DNA from: Membranipora membranacea
Lineage: Eukaryota > Bryozoa > Gymnolaemata > Cheilostomatida > Membraniporidae
Length of the DNA: 64,000 nt
Assembly: GCA_914767715.1 (NCBI GenBank)
Contig: OU612067.1
Location: 7,316,001 to 7,380,000, forward strand
Direction: 5' to 3'
Shown here: piece by piece, positions 11,947 to 24,351 of the stretch
Numbering within the stretch: the first letter of the stretch is position 1
Layout of the letters: every line of letters begins with the position of its first letter
Program-made: the position numbers and the translations under genes
Notes under the pieces: model-generated
The model's database searches: none
Seen by the model: the letters and a program-made list of their open reading frames with translations, nothing else
Told to the model about the DNA's origin: nothing

Positions 11947-12686
11947 AAGTTTTTTGTGTCTTACCGTGTTTGGTGTTTTTTGGGTGGTTGATACTGGACA
12001 TTGGCAAAGTAAAGTCATGTAAGTCCCAGGGGCCCATGTCATCGATGGATTGGATGGATGAGCTATATCCTAATAGCTGTTGTTGTGTATGTTTTCTACA
12101 TGTTAATGAGTGCAAAACCTAGACCACCATCTGGATTTGCAATGAGGTGAGTCTGAATAATTTTTAATCAAAATTATGTGAATAAAAACGAATTAATCTA
12201 GTCCTAATTCCACACAGGTGATATGGTCACCATAATGGATACTAATTGAATTGACTGTATATTCTTCTAATTATTTTAGACTTATCATGTGCCTGATGAC
12301 GCTATAATAATGTTATACAGCATTTAGCTAATAATATGATATGCTAGCTTGTAGCTAATAATCTCTTTGAAGTGTTTTCTACTTGAGTAAATACGGCTTC
12401 TCATCCCTACCCTAATCTTTATAATATGTTTGTCTTTGTTAACTCAATATTTGCAATGTCAGTAAGTTGGTGGCAAGTAACTACTTGCATCTGAATCTAT
12501 GGCAGCTCTGTAATAATTGAGATTTATATTAAGTCTTAAAATAGCATTTATGAAATTATTTGTTTCTTTTAAACCAAAGCCCAGTTCTTTCCACCATACT
12601 CTACACTATTTGTTAACATTGGTTCTCTTTAACCTCAATCCTAACAATTTTCTTGACAAGTTATATTGTAACTATGACTTTTGTAG

Positions 12687-15600
12687 AGATATGCCAATAA
12701 TGGATGTTGGCAATATGCCTGGTGGAATGGCAGCAGTGTTACCAGTGGATACTGCTGACCAAGGTCAAGGTAGTGTCCTGGAGCAGCCGGCAGATAAGGT
12801 TGAGGTATCTAATGCTCTTACTGCTAACGAAAAGAGCTTATTACGTGATGTGCTGCCCACTATGGATAGGGTAGCGCATTTAGATCTCAAAGGAGCCGCT
12901 CCAAAAGTCTCATACTTAGAAAAACTGTTTCCACTCTGCAAGAAATTAGGAGCATCAGGATTATTAATTGGTCAGTATTCTAGATATCCTTGTATTGTCT
13001 TCATCAAATTTCGATCGAAAAAACAGACATGTTGATGTAGTGTAACAACTGAAATACAGACTTATATGTTTGAAAAGATCGATGAAAAAGCATTTATCGG
13101 GTCACTGACTAAAACTGACTTTGGTGTCAGTTACTTTGCACAACTGTGTAGACTAATAATGAGAAAAACATAGAATATGTAATGTTCTTGTCATCACATT
13201 CATTGTCGCAATGCTAGATAGATTAACAACGTTGCAAAATGTGGCAGTGGTATCAATTTACTAGCTCTGTGCACAACCTGAGCTGATATTATGATGTGAA
13301 GGTGCTTGCATGCTTCAAAGGCAGATCTGTAAAAGATGCCAAACAGATAATTTTGACAAATTTTAGGTTTAAATTTATAGACACAATTCGCTGTGATTGA
13401 ACCCTTGCTTTCTGATCTGTAATTATAGAATGGGAGGATACATTTCCATATGGAGGTGAACTAGAGACCATTGCGGCCGAGGACTGCTATTCTAAAGATC
13501 AAGTTCAGCAGATAATGTCATTGGCCAAGCAAAATGGCCTATTTGTTATACCGCTCATTCAATCATTTGGTCACATGGAGTTTGTCTTGAAGGGAGAGAG
13601 GTTTAAACACCTGCGAGAGGTAATTTGGCATAAAAAATTAAAATATATAACGTCCCTCTGCTGTTTCTTATATCGCTCCCATCATCTTTATGAATTAACT
13701 ATGACCATATATTTGATAATAATAATCGCTGACATTAAATGTAAAAACTGTCAGATTTTTAGCTCCGTCCAGTTACTGACACAACATTATATACTATGTC
13801 CATTGTATACACTATGTATTGCTCCACCAATCAACAATTTTGTATCAGTGATAATAATCATTATCAATCAACAAGTCTACTGCCAACAATTCAACAACAC
13901 AGTAATCACAGTGATCTATGATTGTTCACTGAATGTTATTTTTCCTCAGTGGTTGTAATAGTTCAACCACAGGAGACATAAATAGTTTGATGACAGGCAC
14001 TAGCCAAGGCTAGAAAGGCACCACATTGATTGAAGTAACTTTTTTCTAGTCATACTCATAATAATATTTCATTGTTATGTAGATTCCAGACCAGCCTCAG
14101 TCAATTAACCACATAAACCTGAGAGTATGACGCTCATCAATACAATTATCGACCAGCAGATGAAGTTACAGCCCGATGTTCAGTACTTCCATATCGGATG
14201 TGATGAGGTTTGGGGCTTAGGAGACAGCCCGGAATCAAAGGAACAGATGGAGAGATACGGGATGACTAGAGATATTATGTTCCTGAATCACGTTAGAGAA
14301 GTCGCAGGTTAGATTTGTTGCTCTGACCATTCTGGTCTGGTGATGATCCAGGCATGGTACCATATTTTTTTGATTCTCATCACATCATTTTCTAATAACA
14401 AGATTCTATTAGATGAGCTTTAAAAAAGAAAGAATTTGCTATCGTAGACACATTTGAGTATATCTGCTGTCAAGCCTATCGTCGGGACATTTATATGGTT
14501 TCTAAGCCCTGAGTGTTGGTTACTGTTTATGAATGTTTGACTTGATTCATTGACCCAAAGATACTATGAAACTTGACCACATTGGCTATTTGCGTGAGAG
14601 GTTTTCTTTGAGGCTTCCAACTTTGTTTGTGATGTACACTCTAATACGGCGTTTAAACTGAGTGAGCTATTTTTATTGATAAGCAACTTAATTTCAGGTT
14701 ATGTGAAGAATAATTATCCCCATGTTGAGATAATGATGTGGGATGATATGTTCAGATCTGTTAAAGCCGCTGACATTGAGAAATCAAAGGTCAACAGGCT
14801 TGTCACTCCGATCGTTTGGAAATACACGAGGGATCTCAGTCAAACGTTCAAGGCAGATATGTGGACAAAGTACGGCAAACTATTCCACAGTATGTGGTTT
14901 GGATCTGCTTTCAAAGGTTAGATCACTTTTATCATCATATTCCTCAATCCCACAGCTGAGAAATTTTCTCATAGAGCAACTCAATTGACAGTTTTGAAGA
15001 GCTGAGTAAGTTTGCTTCTAACAGGGAGTTTGGGACCAAACTCCCTGCTTCTAACCTATTCAATGTTAGAGTTGTGTCATCAATGTGTGCAATTATCAAG
15101 GAGGGAATAACTCATTTGGATTTAGCCAACCTTACTATTGTCACGGACTTGATTATAGTGAACGGCTCTTCTGCGGCGCCAAATTTGTTAGATGTTACCT
15201 CATCTGAATAATCTAAATCAAAATACCCAAACATTCTATTTTTATAAGCAAAGCAATGAGTATGAGTGTATTAATATACAAAAAACATGCTGCTTTGTGT
15301 ACATTGTAATAATATTGAATTAAGTGTAATTCTATCTTTAGGGGCTACTGGAAGTGATATGTTCATCACAGATATAAGTCATCATTATGACAACCACATG
15401 TCATGGCTCAAGATTCTCTCTTCAATGGCCTCTGGGTAATATCACCTCTAATAGGGAAAATTCAACTCAAGTTAACATCACAATGGCAATATACTGATGT
15501 CGAAAGACCAGAATGTGATTGTGTTAGAGGCTGCAAGTCACCGTTTAGCCTTTAGAAAGGAAGGGGGTATGGCATGTCCTAGACCAGGGGTGCCCAACCT

Positions 15601-17428
15601 ATGGCTCAAGAGCCAACTCGGCTCATTTTGGCTTTTTGGGTGGCTCATTTTAATTTTTGCGAATTTCACGCCATTCAATTCATGCATGTACAATGTACAT
15701 TAAATGTATGTATAGTATATGTATAGATACATGTGAGATGGGTGACAAAACCAGAACTTTCCAGCCAAACTGGACAGATCAGCTCCTGGCCAGAGAGGTT
15801 GGTGGGAGGCCTGTATGCGTGATATGTAACAAGACACAAACCTATAATAAGCAGAGTAATATTTCAAGACATAGACATAGACATAGGCATATCAACAGAC
15901 TTGCTAACCTAAATTTTCCAAAATGATTACAAAAATTTGCAAAATGCTTACAAAACTCATGAACGCCTTATATGATCAGAAACTGCCTCCAAAATTTTTG
16001 GTTCTTGGTATTTTTACCAGTTCTTATACATGAATGAATATTATTCATATATATCACTGACTGTTTCCATGTTGTATGCAGGCGACGTAGTCGGCTCATT
16101 TGGTTTGATTGATTTTTAGTTGGCTCATGTGAGAGAAAAGGTTGGGCACCCCTGTCCTAGACCATCAGCCTTTGAAGGAAGGACTATCAGATAACCTAAC
16201 CATAACTCAACCTGATGGTGAAGCATCAACAATGCGGATGACTTTTCATCTTGTTTGTTAATTTTATTACATTTTATTACATTTAATTACAGAGGTCTCG
16301 CATCGTGATAGACTTGCCCTAGCAGTATGTCAATCCTTGGATAGATATGGGTAGATTCCTGCGGGCCAGTACTATAATAATGCACATATTGTTCAGGAGC
16401 AAAACCTTTACGTGTTCTTTTTGGCATTTACACAATTTGTGATTTGTATTGAAGGACTGCAAACGTTAGAGGTACGATAATCACAGGATGGCAGCGGTAT
16501 GACCACTTTGCTACCCTCTGTGAGCTGCTACCTGTTGGTATCCCGTCTCTAGCCGTGTGTTTGTCTACGTTTCAGCACGCAGGTATAAATAAAAAACAGC
16601 TGAACGATATAAATGGTTTGCTGGGATGTTTGCCGCATCTTCCTATACAGTGGAGAATTAACACCAAGGATAAACCTCCACCAATGTGCTCATATACTGG
16701 TCATCGTGTGTTGGAAGGTAAGTCAAGCGCATTGTTACATATTTAGTCATTAGGGTTTGGTGGCTACTGACTACACTGTGGCCGAGATCAAGAGCTTATA
16801 TCATGGATATGCAATAGGGAGTAAGTTGCCTATATGTAAAGGAAAATTGCTTTAGTGTTGTCTGGGTTGAGTGCTACTTTAAAAAAGATTTCGTATTGTG
16901 CTAGTTGGACATTATGCTACCCCAGAAACAGCTGAGATATGCTTGTGTTTTGAAAGAAACAAAGCTACTACACTTATGTTAGTTCTGTGGACATGTAGTA
17001 AAATCTCATTCTTGTGTAGTTGGGAGCTGAGCGGGTCTTCATCTCATTCTCATGAGAGTTATTTTCATTTTTTTTTAGGTGTCTATGCTCTGAAAAATGC
17101 CAATCATTATGTTGCATTCTTTGAGAGCAAACAGTCGCTATCTGGCTGGCACAAAGACTTCCATATGAATCGTGGTTTTGCACAGGCTTTTAGAATGAAG
17201 TACATGTTGGAAAAATGTACGAAAGCTTCCGAACACATTTCAAATGCAGAGCAGATAATGAGAGAACAGCTGCCACGTTATTTCAGTGAAGATACTGCCG
17301 CAGAGTGGATAGAAACTAATATCCAGCCTGTGCAAGACTTAATATCCAAGAAAAAAGCACAAGTGGACCGTGCACTCAGTACAGACACATGGCCACGCAG
17401 ACCTCTACACAATAAACCGATCAGCTAG
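12687..17428 (+). CDS. HEXD: Hexosaminidase D (GH20), seven exons, with a one-base frameshift
   Basis: Exons 12687-12970, 13429-13619, 14083-14307, 14698-14916, 15342-15435, 16455-16717 and 17079-17428 have GT/AG borders and matching phases. Family motifs run in order: [45 protein letters not shown] (catalytic Asp-Glu pair), [29 protein letters not shown] and [15 protein letters not shown]. By family it cleaves terminal N-acetylgalactosamine or N-acetylglucosamine and is nucleo-cytoplasmic in vertebrates. The likely start ATG is 12691, giving about 540 aa against just under 500 in human, with an N-terminal extension of roughly 50 residues before the conserved block. Exon 3 needs one base between 14109 and 14110: [10 protein letters not shown] is read in one frame and [14 protein letters not shown] in the next. 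The coding sum, 1622 nt, is one short of a multiple of three. As written it stops early: either a null allele or an assembly error. Confidence 0.93.
15015..15054. repeat. 26-bp hairpin flanked by 7-bp direct repeats
   Basis: CAGGGAGTTTGG (15022-15033), a two-base centre, then its reverse complement to 15047. The whole is flanked on both sides by CTTCTAA (15015-15021 and 15048-15054). It lies in HEXD intron 4 and looks like a minimal insertion with a target-site duplication. Confidence 0.8.
15585..16154 (+). mobile_element. 570-bp non-autonomous hAT element
   Basis: Perfect 15-bp terminal inverted repeats (CAGGGGTGCCCAACC and its reverse complement) are bounded by identical 8-bp target duplications TCCTAGAC (15577-15584 and 16155-16162), the hAT hallmark. 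Inside, 15739-15923 keeps a zinc-finger-like fragment of a hAT transposase N-terminus ([20 protein letters not shown]). The rest of the transposase is gone. It sits in HEXD intron 5 and does not touch exons. Confidence 0.92.
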
Positions 17429-18716
17429 CCAGTCATCTTAAGTGAACTGTATGAGACATAGAGGTAATAATAATAATAATAAGTTTATTGTTATTCAGTC
17501 TATGGTATGAGATTACAGGGTTAGTTATCTCATGTTTAATTTTTTGCACTTATTTTCAAGTTGTGCCTTTCCTGTCTAATGTTCATGCGGTATTTTAAAT
17601 TGGCTCAGGCCACAGCTTCCTACGGATGTTTCAAAACATGGTAGCTAACTATAATGATGCATAGCCTGATGGAAGTCGTTTCCTTTTTTCCCCTTGTACA
17701 CTCCACAGGCGAGCAATGTCACCAAGGTGCTAATGATAATCATTCACATCCATATCTCGGGTCGTACGCCTTTCCGCTGCTCAGTAATGCCTTTGTTCAA
17801 TGATATTCTCTGAAAATCTGTTCTGAAATTCATTCTGTTCTTTATTTTGTTATTTCCTCACTATCTATTCAGCCTTAAAATCTTTCGACATAAAATGGGA
17901 TGTTTTTGGATCTCTAGTCTTTTGAATTGTGTTACTGGTAACTTTCGCAAACAATTTTTCTTCTTTTGGACAGTAACATTTTCACAATCTCAGTCTTCCA
18001 AAGCTTGAATTTGGTTTTAATTCTACTAGTTGAACCAAGTAATTATGATATATATTTGTTTGGTATAGAAAGATCTTTCTCAGATACTGAAAAGAATATT
18101 ATAGATATATGTAGTATTTTCTGAACGTCAATTTGACCAGCTTTTTCAGATAATTATGATAGCATCATACTGTTTCACATCAAGTATGTGTTAGGCCGTC
18201 ACAAAATACTGATAATTAGAAATTGATGAACACGATAATAAAAAGGGTTTCCAGGAATAAAAAATCACCATATATTAATATACTATATTATTAAATATTA
18301 TTGTCTTGCATCACAGAAAAATCATGTGCTGTGAAAGTTACTCAAACCGTTCCTTTATGATACAAAGTATTGCTTGACATGAAAACCCAATATGTAGTGC
18401 AAAAAACAAGTATTATCTATCTTGAACCTGATAAGATACCCTATCACTAGTGAGATGTGAAAACTTGAAATTCTCTCAAGCAGGATAAATATAAAACTGT
18501 TATGAGATGGGGCTATTCAATCAAATTGCACTATTTTAGAAACCAAAGCATGCAAATAATAGAAAAATAGTAAGAAAAGAGTAAGTGATTAGTTTATTTA
18601 CAAGTAAATTGTTGTATGTACAAGTGGCATGATCCTGTAGGTTATGGAAATAATGGCACGTCGAGGCTCAGTCCGTCTCAACAAAGCTTGTCAAGAAGAG
18701 CTGTGGTCAGATAGAG
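17429..18716. other. HEXD 3' flank, convergent with a minus-strand gene
   Basis: Non-coding. It contains an (ATA)n run near 17467 and several AATAAA-like signals (for example near 18238) that could end HEXD. On the minus strand an aataaa near 18590 could serve the gene ending at 18717. Confidence 0.4.
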
Positions 18717-19609
18717 CTAGGGCGAAGGATCTTCTTCACAAGCAAATATCTCGCTTTCAGTGTTGAAACAGTCAACAGGCCCAAACTGGTTGTACAACCT
18801 GTGCTGAGCATAAGTGTGCGAGTGACTCACACCCTCAACGTCGAGATTGTACCCTTTGTCGTAGAGTTTCGACTTGCCAATTGTGTCAATCTCTTCATAA
18901 GTCCTTGGGTCGAAGCCCAGACACATTCGGTTAGACAACATGAGCATCTCTTAAATAGACAATAATACCAGCATGATAAATAAGCATACATACAAATGTA
19001 GTCACTCAACTAAATATAAACTGGATGTTGATGTCTGGCATGATGCTTGTTTGCTTCTAGTGATGGATGTAGAGGAGGCATAATATACTCAATGTCCAAT
19101 TGACATGTTGTAAAGGATTCAAGGTCGTCTGGTTATATTATGATTATTGGTGATTTACCAAAGGCTGCATATGTACACTGAGCGCAGTTTATAACCGAAA
19201 TAGGAGAAAAAATTGTTGTTGTAATCTGGGGGGGTCTTTCAAATAGAATAAGCAAAAGCAAAGCAAATTATCAATATCACATCGCTCAGAATAATCAATA
19301 ACAACTTGGTCTTTCAATTAGAAAAAATTGCTCACTCAAAATTTATATAATTTCCTCATGGAGTGAGCGATCAGATTGCGATTTTGGATGTTTTTGACTG
19401 AAAGACCCACTGGCTGACTTCTCAAAATTTAATCGACATGCTCGTTGATATCATCTTTTTGGTGATAATATTGCTTATCTGAACTTACTTGTGGTGAGCA
19501 CTGGGAGGACCTCCTTGTAATAATATTTACAATGTGAGCCACACAGCAACTGTGAGGATATGATGTTATCTTTGATTGCATTTATTCCTTTCTGTCTCTC
19601 CCCCCATAC
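18717..19609 (-). CDS. Unrecognised gene, last two coding exons
   Basis: Minus-strand exons 19609-19489 and 18949-18717 join in phase (ACA A|AG ATG) and end at TAG. The visible 117 residues include QLLCGSHCKYYYKEVLPVLT, MCLGFDPRTYEEIDTIGKSK, SHSHTYAQHRLYNQFGP and an acidic end (FACEEDPSP). Codon content and intact splice sites look real, but I do not recognise the family, and there is no signal peptide or membrane span in this part. The first exon seen starts in phase 0 at an acceptor, so more exons lie upstream. An exon-like segment at 22269-22138 is on the same strand but ends in phase 1, so it cannot join directly. Confidence 0.55.
19232..19408. repeat. Possible small MITE
   Basis: GGGTCTTTCA at 19232 and TGAAAGACCC ending at 19408 are 10-bp inverted ends of a 177-bp AT-rich segment; an inner ggtctttcaattag repeats part of the end. 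No clear target duplication. It lies in an intron of the gene above. Confidence 0.4.
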
Positions 19610-19877
19610 CTGCAACAAAAATCATGAGGGTTAGCCCATGATCAATAGGCTTAAATTTAGGATTGAATATAATTAAAGCTTGGGTGGCAATCCAATAGCT
19701 ACTGTTGATAAAAATATATCGATACAGAATATTAAATAGAAAATAGGTAATACCTTACTTTTGCTCTATTTCTCTATGCCCTTTGCTTGGCAAAACAAAA
19801 AAGGGGCCTTTGGGACGGACTTCATGGGGGCACGACTTCTGAGAAGTGAAAAGAATGCTCACAAACTTACTAACTCT

Positions 19878-20005
19878 GTGGTGAGATGGCTAAACTGGTT
19901 AGCACACTCGCCAATCACAACATATAATTGATATATTTGTGCTACTGGGGGAGTATTTCTAGATTGCTCCTTCTGGTCCCCAAGCACACAGGATTCAAGG
20001 TTCCA
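19878..20005 (+). repeat. Possible tRNA-derived SINE fragment
   Basis: gagatggctaaactggttag resembles a tRNA D-arm with an A box, and ggattcaaggttcc about 90 bp later resembles a B box. The spacing is too wide and the stems too poor for a real tRNA. SINE head is the better reading, at modest confidence. Confidence 0.35.
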
Positions 20006-20204
20006 CAAGACAATACAGGTTTCAATATAATTCGGGTGTCAGCTAGCACTTCACCTCCAGGTTAAATCAGCTCATTGCCAACAGAGAATAACAACTTTTT
20101 TCTGTCTACCTATATTGAGGGCTCAAATGGAAGCACATGATATTGTGTATACATATAACACCCCTTATATATGTGTATTCAATAATGTGGCCTGGATGTT
20201 CAGC

Positions 20205-21500
20205 AAACCAGCGGAGCAGTCAGCCGGTCCAAAGCCCGGGTAAACTCAGAGGGTGGACGTCAGAAAGAGCATCTGGTCCGTAATAAAGCATGCAACAAAA
20301 ATAATCATGCCGGAGACAATCAGAATGACAGATAATACTAGGGCATACCCTGGAAGCGATGCGCAGCGGCATATATGCCTTGACGAGAGAGGCAAATGAA
20401 AATGAGAGTGGCATCCCTTAACACCGGGACACTCACAGGGAAAAGCAGAGAAGTAGCAGACATGATGAAAAGGAGAAAGATACAAATACTATGCTTGCAA
20501 AAGACGCGATGAACTGGTGGCAAATCAGGAGGAAAAGCGAGAAAAATTGGAGATGGGTACAAGTTATATTATAGTGGAGGTGGAAGACCGAGAAATGGAG
20601 TGACAATATGCCTTAGTGAAGAGTGGCAGGATAGAGTGATAGCGACTGAGAGAGCGTCGGACAGAATCATGACAATGAGACTGGTAACACCCGAAAAGAT
20701 GTATAACATTGTGACTTGGTTTTATGTGATGAGAGTCGAGACGATATGGAAGAGAGATTAGAGGGCTGGAGAAGAAGATTAGAAGATGTGGGCCTAAAAG
20801 CCAGCAGGTCTAAAACTGAGTACCTACCCCCATAATACAATAGTGACAACATCAGATTAGAGGAGTATGATGGCCCTGCACATGCCACTTTGCCTCAAAG
20901 AACATCATTCAAATACCTGGGGACTACAATTCACCAGGAAGTAGGATGCAAGGCAGAGGTACAAGTGCGTATTGGCAGAGCCTGGGATAAATGGAGAGAG
21001 TTGACGGGAGTATTGTGCGACAGGAAAGTCCCTCACAAGTTGAAGGTGCTCATCTATAAGACAGTAATAAGCCCGGTGTTATTGTATGGAGCTGAAACAT
21101 GGCCATTGCAAACAGATTGCCTTGCTGAAAGATTCAATGTATGTGAGATGAGAATGTTACGATACTGTCTTGGAATTAGTCTTGAGGAGCACAAAACCAA
21201 CGAAAGTATAAGGCAGGAAGCGAATGTGAAGATAGTGTTAGACTTGATGAGAAAAAGAAGATTGCAGTGGTTTAGGCATGTGTGCAGAAGAGAGGAAGAT
21301 GATGACATCAGAAGAGTACATGAGATGAGAGTGGAAGGAAAGAGAAATTTGGACGCACAAAGCAGAGATGGAAGGATACAATCAGGAAGGATCTCCAATC
21401 CTATTCCCTCAGTGAAGAGTATGCTCAGGACAGGATTAGATGGAGAAGTTTTATAGAGCTAGGCCTCGGGCAGGCACCCGCTACCCGAAAAGGACAGAAC
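20205..21500 (+). mobile_element. Internally deleted LINE (endonuclease start joined to reverse transcriptase end)
   Basis: The left part (about 20418-20710) encodes the start of an apurinic-like endonuclease domain (LTGKSREVADMMKRRKIQIL, DGYKLYYSGGGRPRNGVTI, SDRIMTMRLV). From about 20720 the frame is the reverse transcriptase C-terminus: LEGWRRRLEDVGLKASRSKT, FKYLGTTIHQEVG, then WRELTGVLCDRKVPHKLKVL, YGAETWPLQ and RRLQWFRHVCRRE in the open frame 20890-21456. The middle, including the RT catalytic core, is missing, and stops break the remains. The style is that of the widespread invertebrate RTE-like or related endonuclease-RT LINEs. It is dead. Confidence 0.82.
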
Positions 21501-22137
21501 GGAGATAGGTGAGGATATATGTGTAGTCAATAATGGTCTGCAGGAAAATACCTCTTCCAGACATTTGTGACCTGAAACCACCACTCACCCAGTGCGGAGC
21601 TCTAAATCTAGATACTGAGAACTTCCTGCTTGTTGGGCTACCAAAGCTTTCACCAGCGATGTTTGATTGCGGCATCACAAAAGTCCGAATCTCCTGATGT
21701 CCTCCAATGTACAATGGGCCGTGACGACACAGTTCTTCGGAGTTGCCCCCTAAAGAAGAGAAAGCGCTATCAAAAAAACATCCAAGTACATCACCTTTTT
21801 AAGGTCAATCAAAACTTGAAGAGTTGATCTACAAAGCCTCAAAACAGAGCTTGACTCATTGATTCTAGCGGAAGACCTGTGTGTTGTGCAGTGATATACG
21901 CACTACTGATGTTGAACGTTGAAAGGTACCCCACACTGATAATTCACTAACAGTTTTTTTGTTGGTCATCAAACATTTCTAATTCCTGAACTCAACATTT
22001 TTTATGAATCACCTATGCAGATAACCATAATCCAGTGCTTTTTATTTAGAATTAATTCCTGAAAAATGGAAATAAAATTGGTATCGAATACTGTGAAGTT
22101 TACGAGTCCCCTGAGCTAGTATGCTCTCAACATTTAC

Positions 22138-22269
22138 CATGAGTGGCTAACTCTGGCTTTCGCATCATGTGCTTAATAAACTGAGAGTTTAGTTCATGCC
22201 TGGCATCTACTGCATTCGGTTTAGCTCGACGTTGCCCAGACTCACAACTGCCTGTTGAAAATCGGAACT
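22138..22269 (-). CDS. Candidate internal exon of an unrecognised minus-strand gene
   Basis: A 132-nt open block bounded by acceptor ttgttacag and donor G|gtaaat, phase 1 to phase 1. It encodes 43 complete residues including FRFSTGSCESGQRRAKPNAV and ELNSQFIKHMMRKPELATHG. Composition is like coding sequence, but I know no family. It could belong to the gene at 18.7-19.6 kb if another exon corrects the phase. Confidence 0.4.
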
Positions 22270-23739
22270 CTGTAACAAACAATAATACTGTGAAATAGCG
22301 ATCTAACCATTGTACACTACTCCATTGTTCTATTTGAAACACTATTTTGGAACAATACCAATCATGTTGCGTTCCCCATTGGATAATATGCGATGGGTAA
22401 ACTACCAAAAAGTTGAAGGTAAATCGCCACAAACATCCAAACAAAACTTACCAGAAAAGTGAGAAAGCATGGTAGGTTTACGAATTTGATCAATAGCAGA
22501 GAATCCTCTTTTTGGTCTTTATCATTTCTACCAACCATTTGAAATTAACGTGTACCATTTAATTGGATTGGCTTTAGATTTGAACATGAAAAACACACTA
22601 GCAAACCACTCCGCCCCTATGCCACAGTATATTTTAATTTGCCAACATTCATCACATCCAGTGACTCTGTTTTTGGTTATTCATTTATTACTTACTGATA
22701 GAATTGTTTAGAGCCATACAGCAGGCTAACACATAAAATTCAAAAATGAACACTCGTGTCATGACTCCTGCAAAAAATGGGAGAAAACAAAACAGTGTGT
22801 GAATGTCAATAACTCGTGTAGCAACCAAACTACTATCAAAGAGGAGTAATTATTAGCTGGAGTTTATATCAGCTAGTTTTGGGGGACGATTTAGTGTTCA
22901 GCGTCAATTTCCATCTCTCCAAAATCCTGTGTCGTCTGCTGTCTGCACACTCTAGGAAGCACTCTAGCCTCTAAGTTATATCATACCCCCAGTGAGGGGG
23001 TTTTTGATTGCTTGATGCAGCTATTCATTATCTTTACCAAGCCTAGCAATATTGTTAGGGCCGTCCCTCCTCTTTCGGATAGAGTACACTAATATAATAA
23101 AATCAGGTAAAATGACGCAATTCATAATATGAATGCTCAAGTTTTTGGGTTGGATATATGACAAACAATGGCCGAATAGCAACCACTCTGCGGGACGCAT
23201 GGTGATACTATGAGTTGCAAGTTTATCCGTTGAGACTTTCTGATTTCTAGGTGTTTCAACTTGTCAGGTATGCTTGTCATTCAATGGATTTGATTGGTGA
23301 TGATATATTTTTAGGCCTATAGGCCTTTACAAATATATATATATATATATAATTATATATACATATAATAAGAGAGGATGAGGTGGCATTATTATTATTA
23401 TTCTCTCCATCTATATGTGTGTCTCAGGTTGAAATAATATATAAAAAAATATTTTAATAGGAGTAGGACACTATAAATGAAGTGAACAGAACAGCTTGCT
23501 TGCTCATCATAATGATCATAAATTTTATATGACATTACTACATTTGTTTATTTATAATTACTATTTCTCAAATCAGTTCTCATTGTCTGCAGATTACTGA
23601 ACAACCCAAGTATTTATTTATAATGTAAGCCTACTATCACCAATGAACCCATTGGTACTGTCAGTACTACTAAACAACAGAAGTCACACAATTTTACAGT
23701 ATGTATTGCATTGTTGGACTGGTTGGGGTTGGACTGGAT
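22270..23739. other. Non-coding stretch
   Basis: No supported exon. Near 23333 there is a TA microsatellite. A short minus-strand tail near 22929-22892 (DFGEMEIDAEH then stop) follows an acceptor-like site, but it is too short to call. Confidence 0.35.
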
Positions 23740-24351
23740 CATAGACTTAATATACTACCTAGACAGTACAATGCTTATGCTTCACTGATCATAATGTGTC
23801 CCACTTAAATAGGACGACATGATGTAATTAGTTTGTGCTGTGAGCCATAGTTTACTATATATCATTCAATGAAATAATGTGAAAAATCAAGGGACGCTGG
23901 GCATGATATCAGCCCCTGTCCAGCCCCTTATTATTATTCAAACGCAAAGAAAATTGGTGAGAGAATGTAAAAGACCTTTCCGCACGAGATGGTATTCATA
24001 ATATGTCCCCAAAACCAGAACTTTTTATGATAAGAGACAATCATTAGCCAATAAACACTGTAATAAATACAGCCATTTACCCTCAGCACTTCCATCACAA
24101 CTATAAAATTGTAAAGAATACCTATGACACAAGATCACAAATATTTTGTTGGATGAGCCAGATTTTATCACCACCATCATTGTTTTTTTCTTCAAAATTG
24201 TTCATAGTAGTGACTGAACACAACCAGTCTGCTCAAATTGTAATACCAATTTTATTGTCACTTCACAAGGAAGAATATATCTGTGCTGTAAATTGAGTAT
24301 GCAAACTACAGATCGCTGTTGTACCTGAGTACGTAAATGATGAATCAAGAG

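Noticed and set aside
11795-12122. Two overlapping open frames on opposite strands
   Set aside because: They lie in fold-back element 2 and its flank, and carry no family motif.
12517-12686. Upstream extension of the HEXD first exon frame
   Set aside because: A good acceptor (ttttgtag) ends at 12686 and the extension is AT-rich with intron-like composition.
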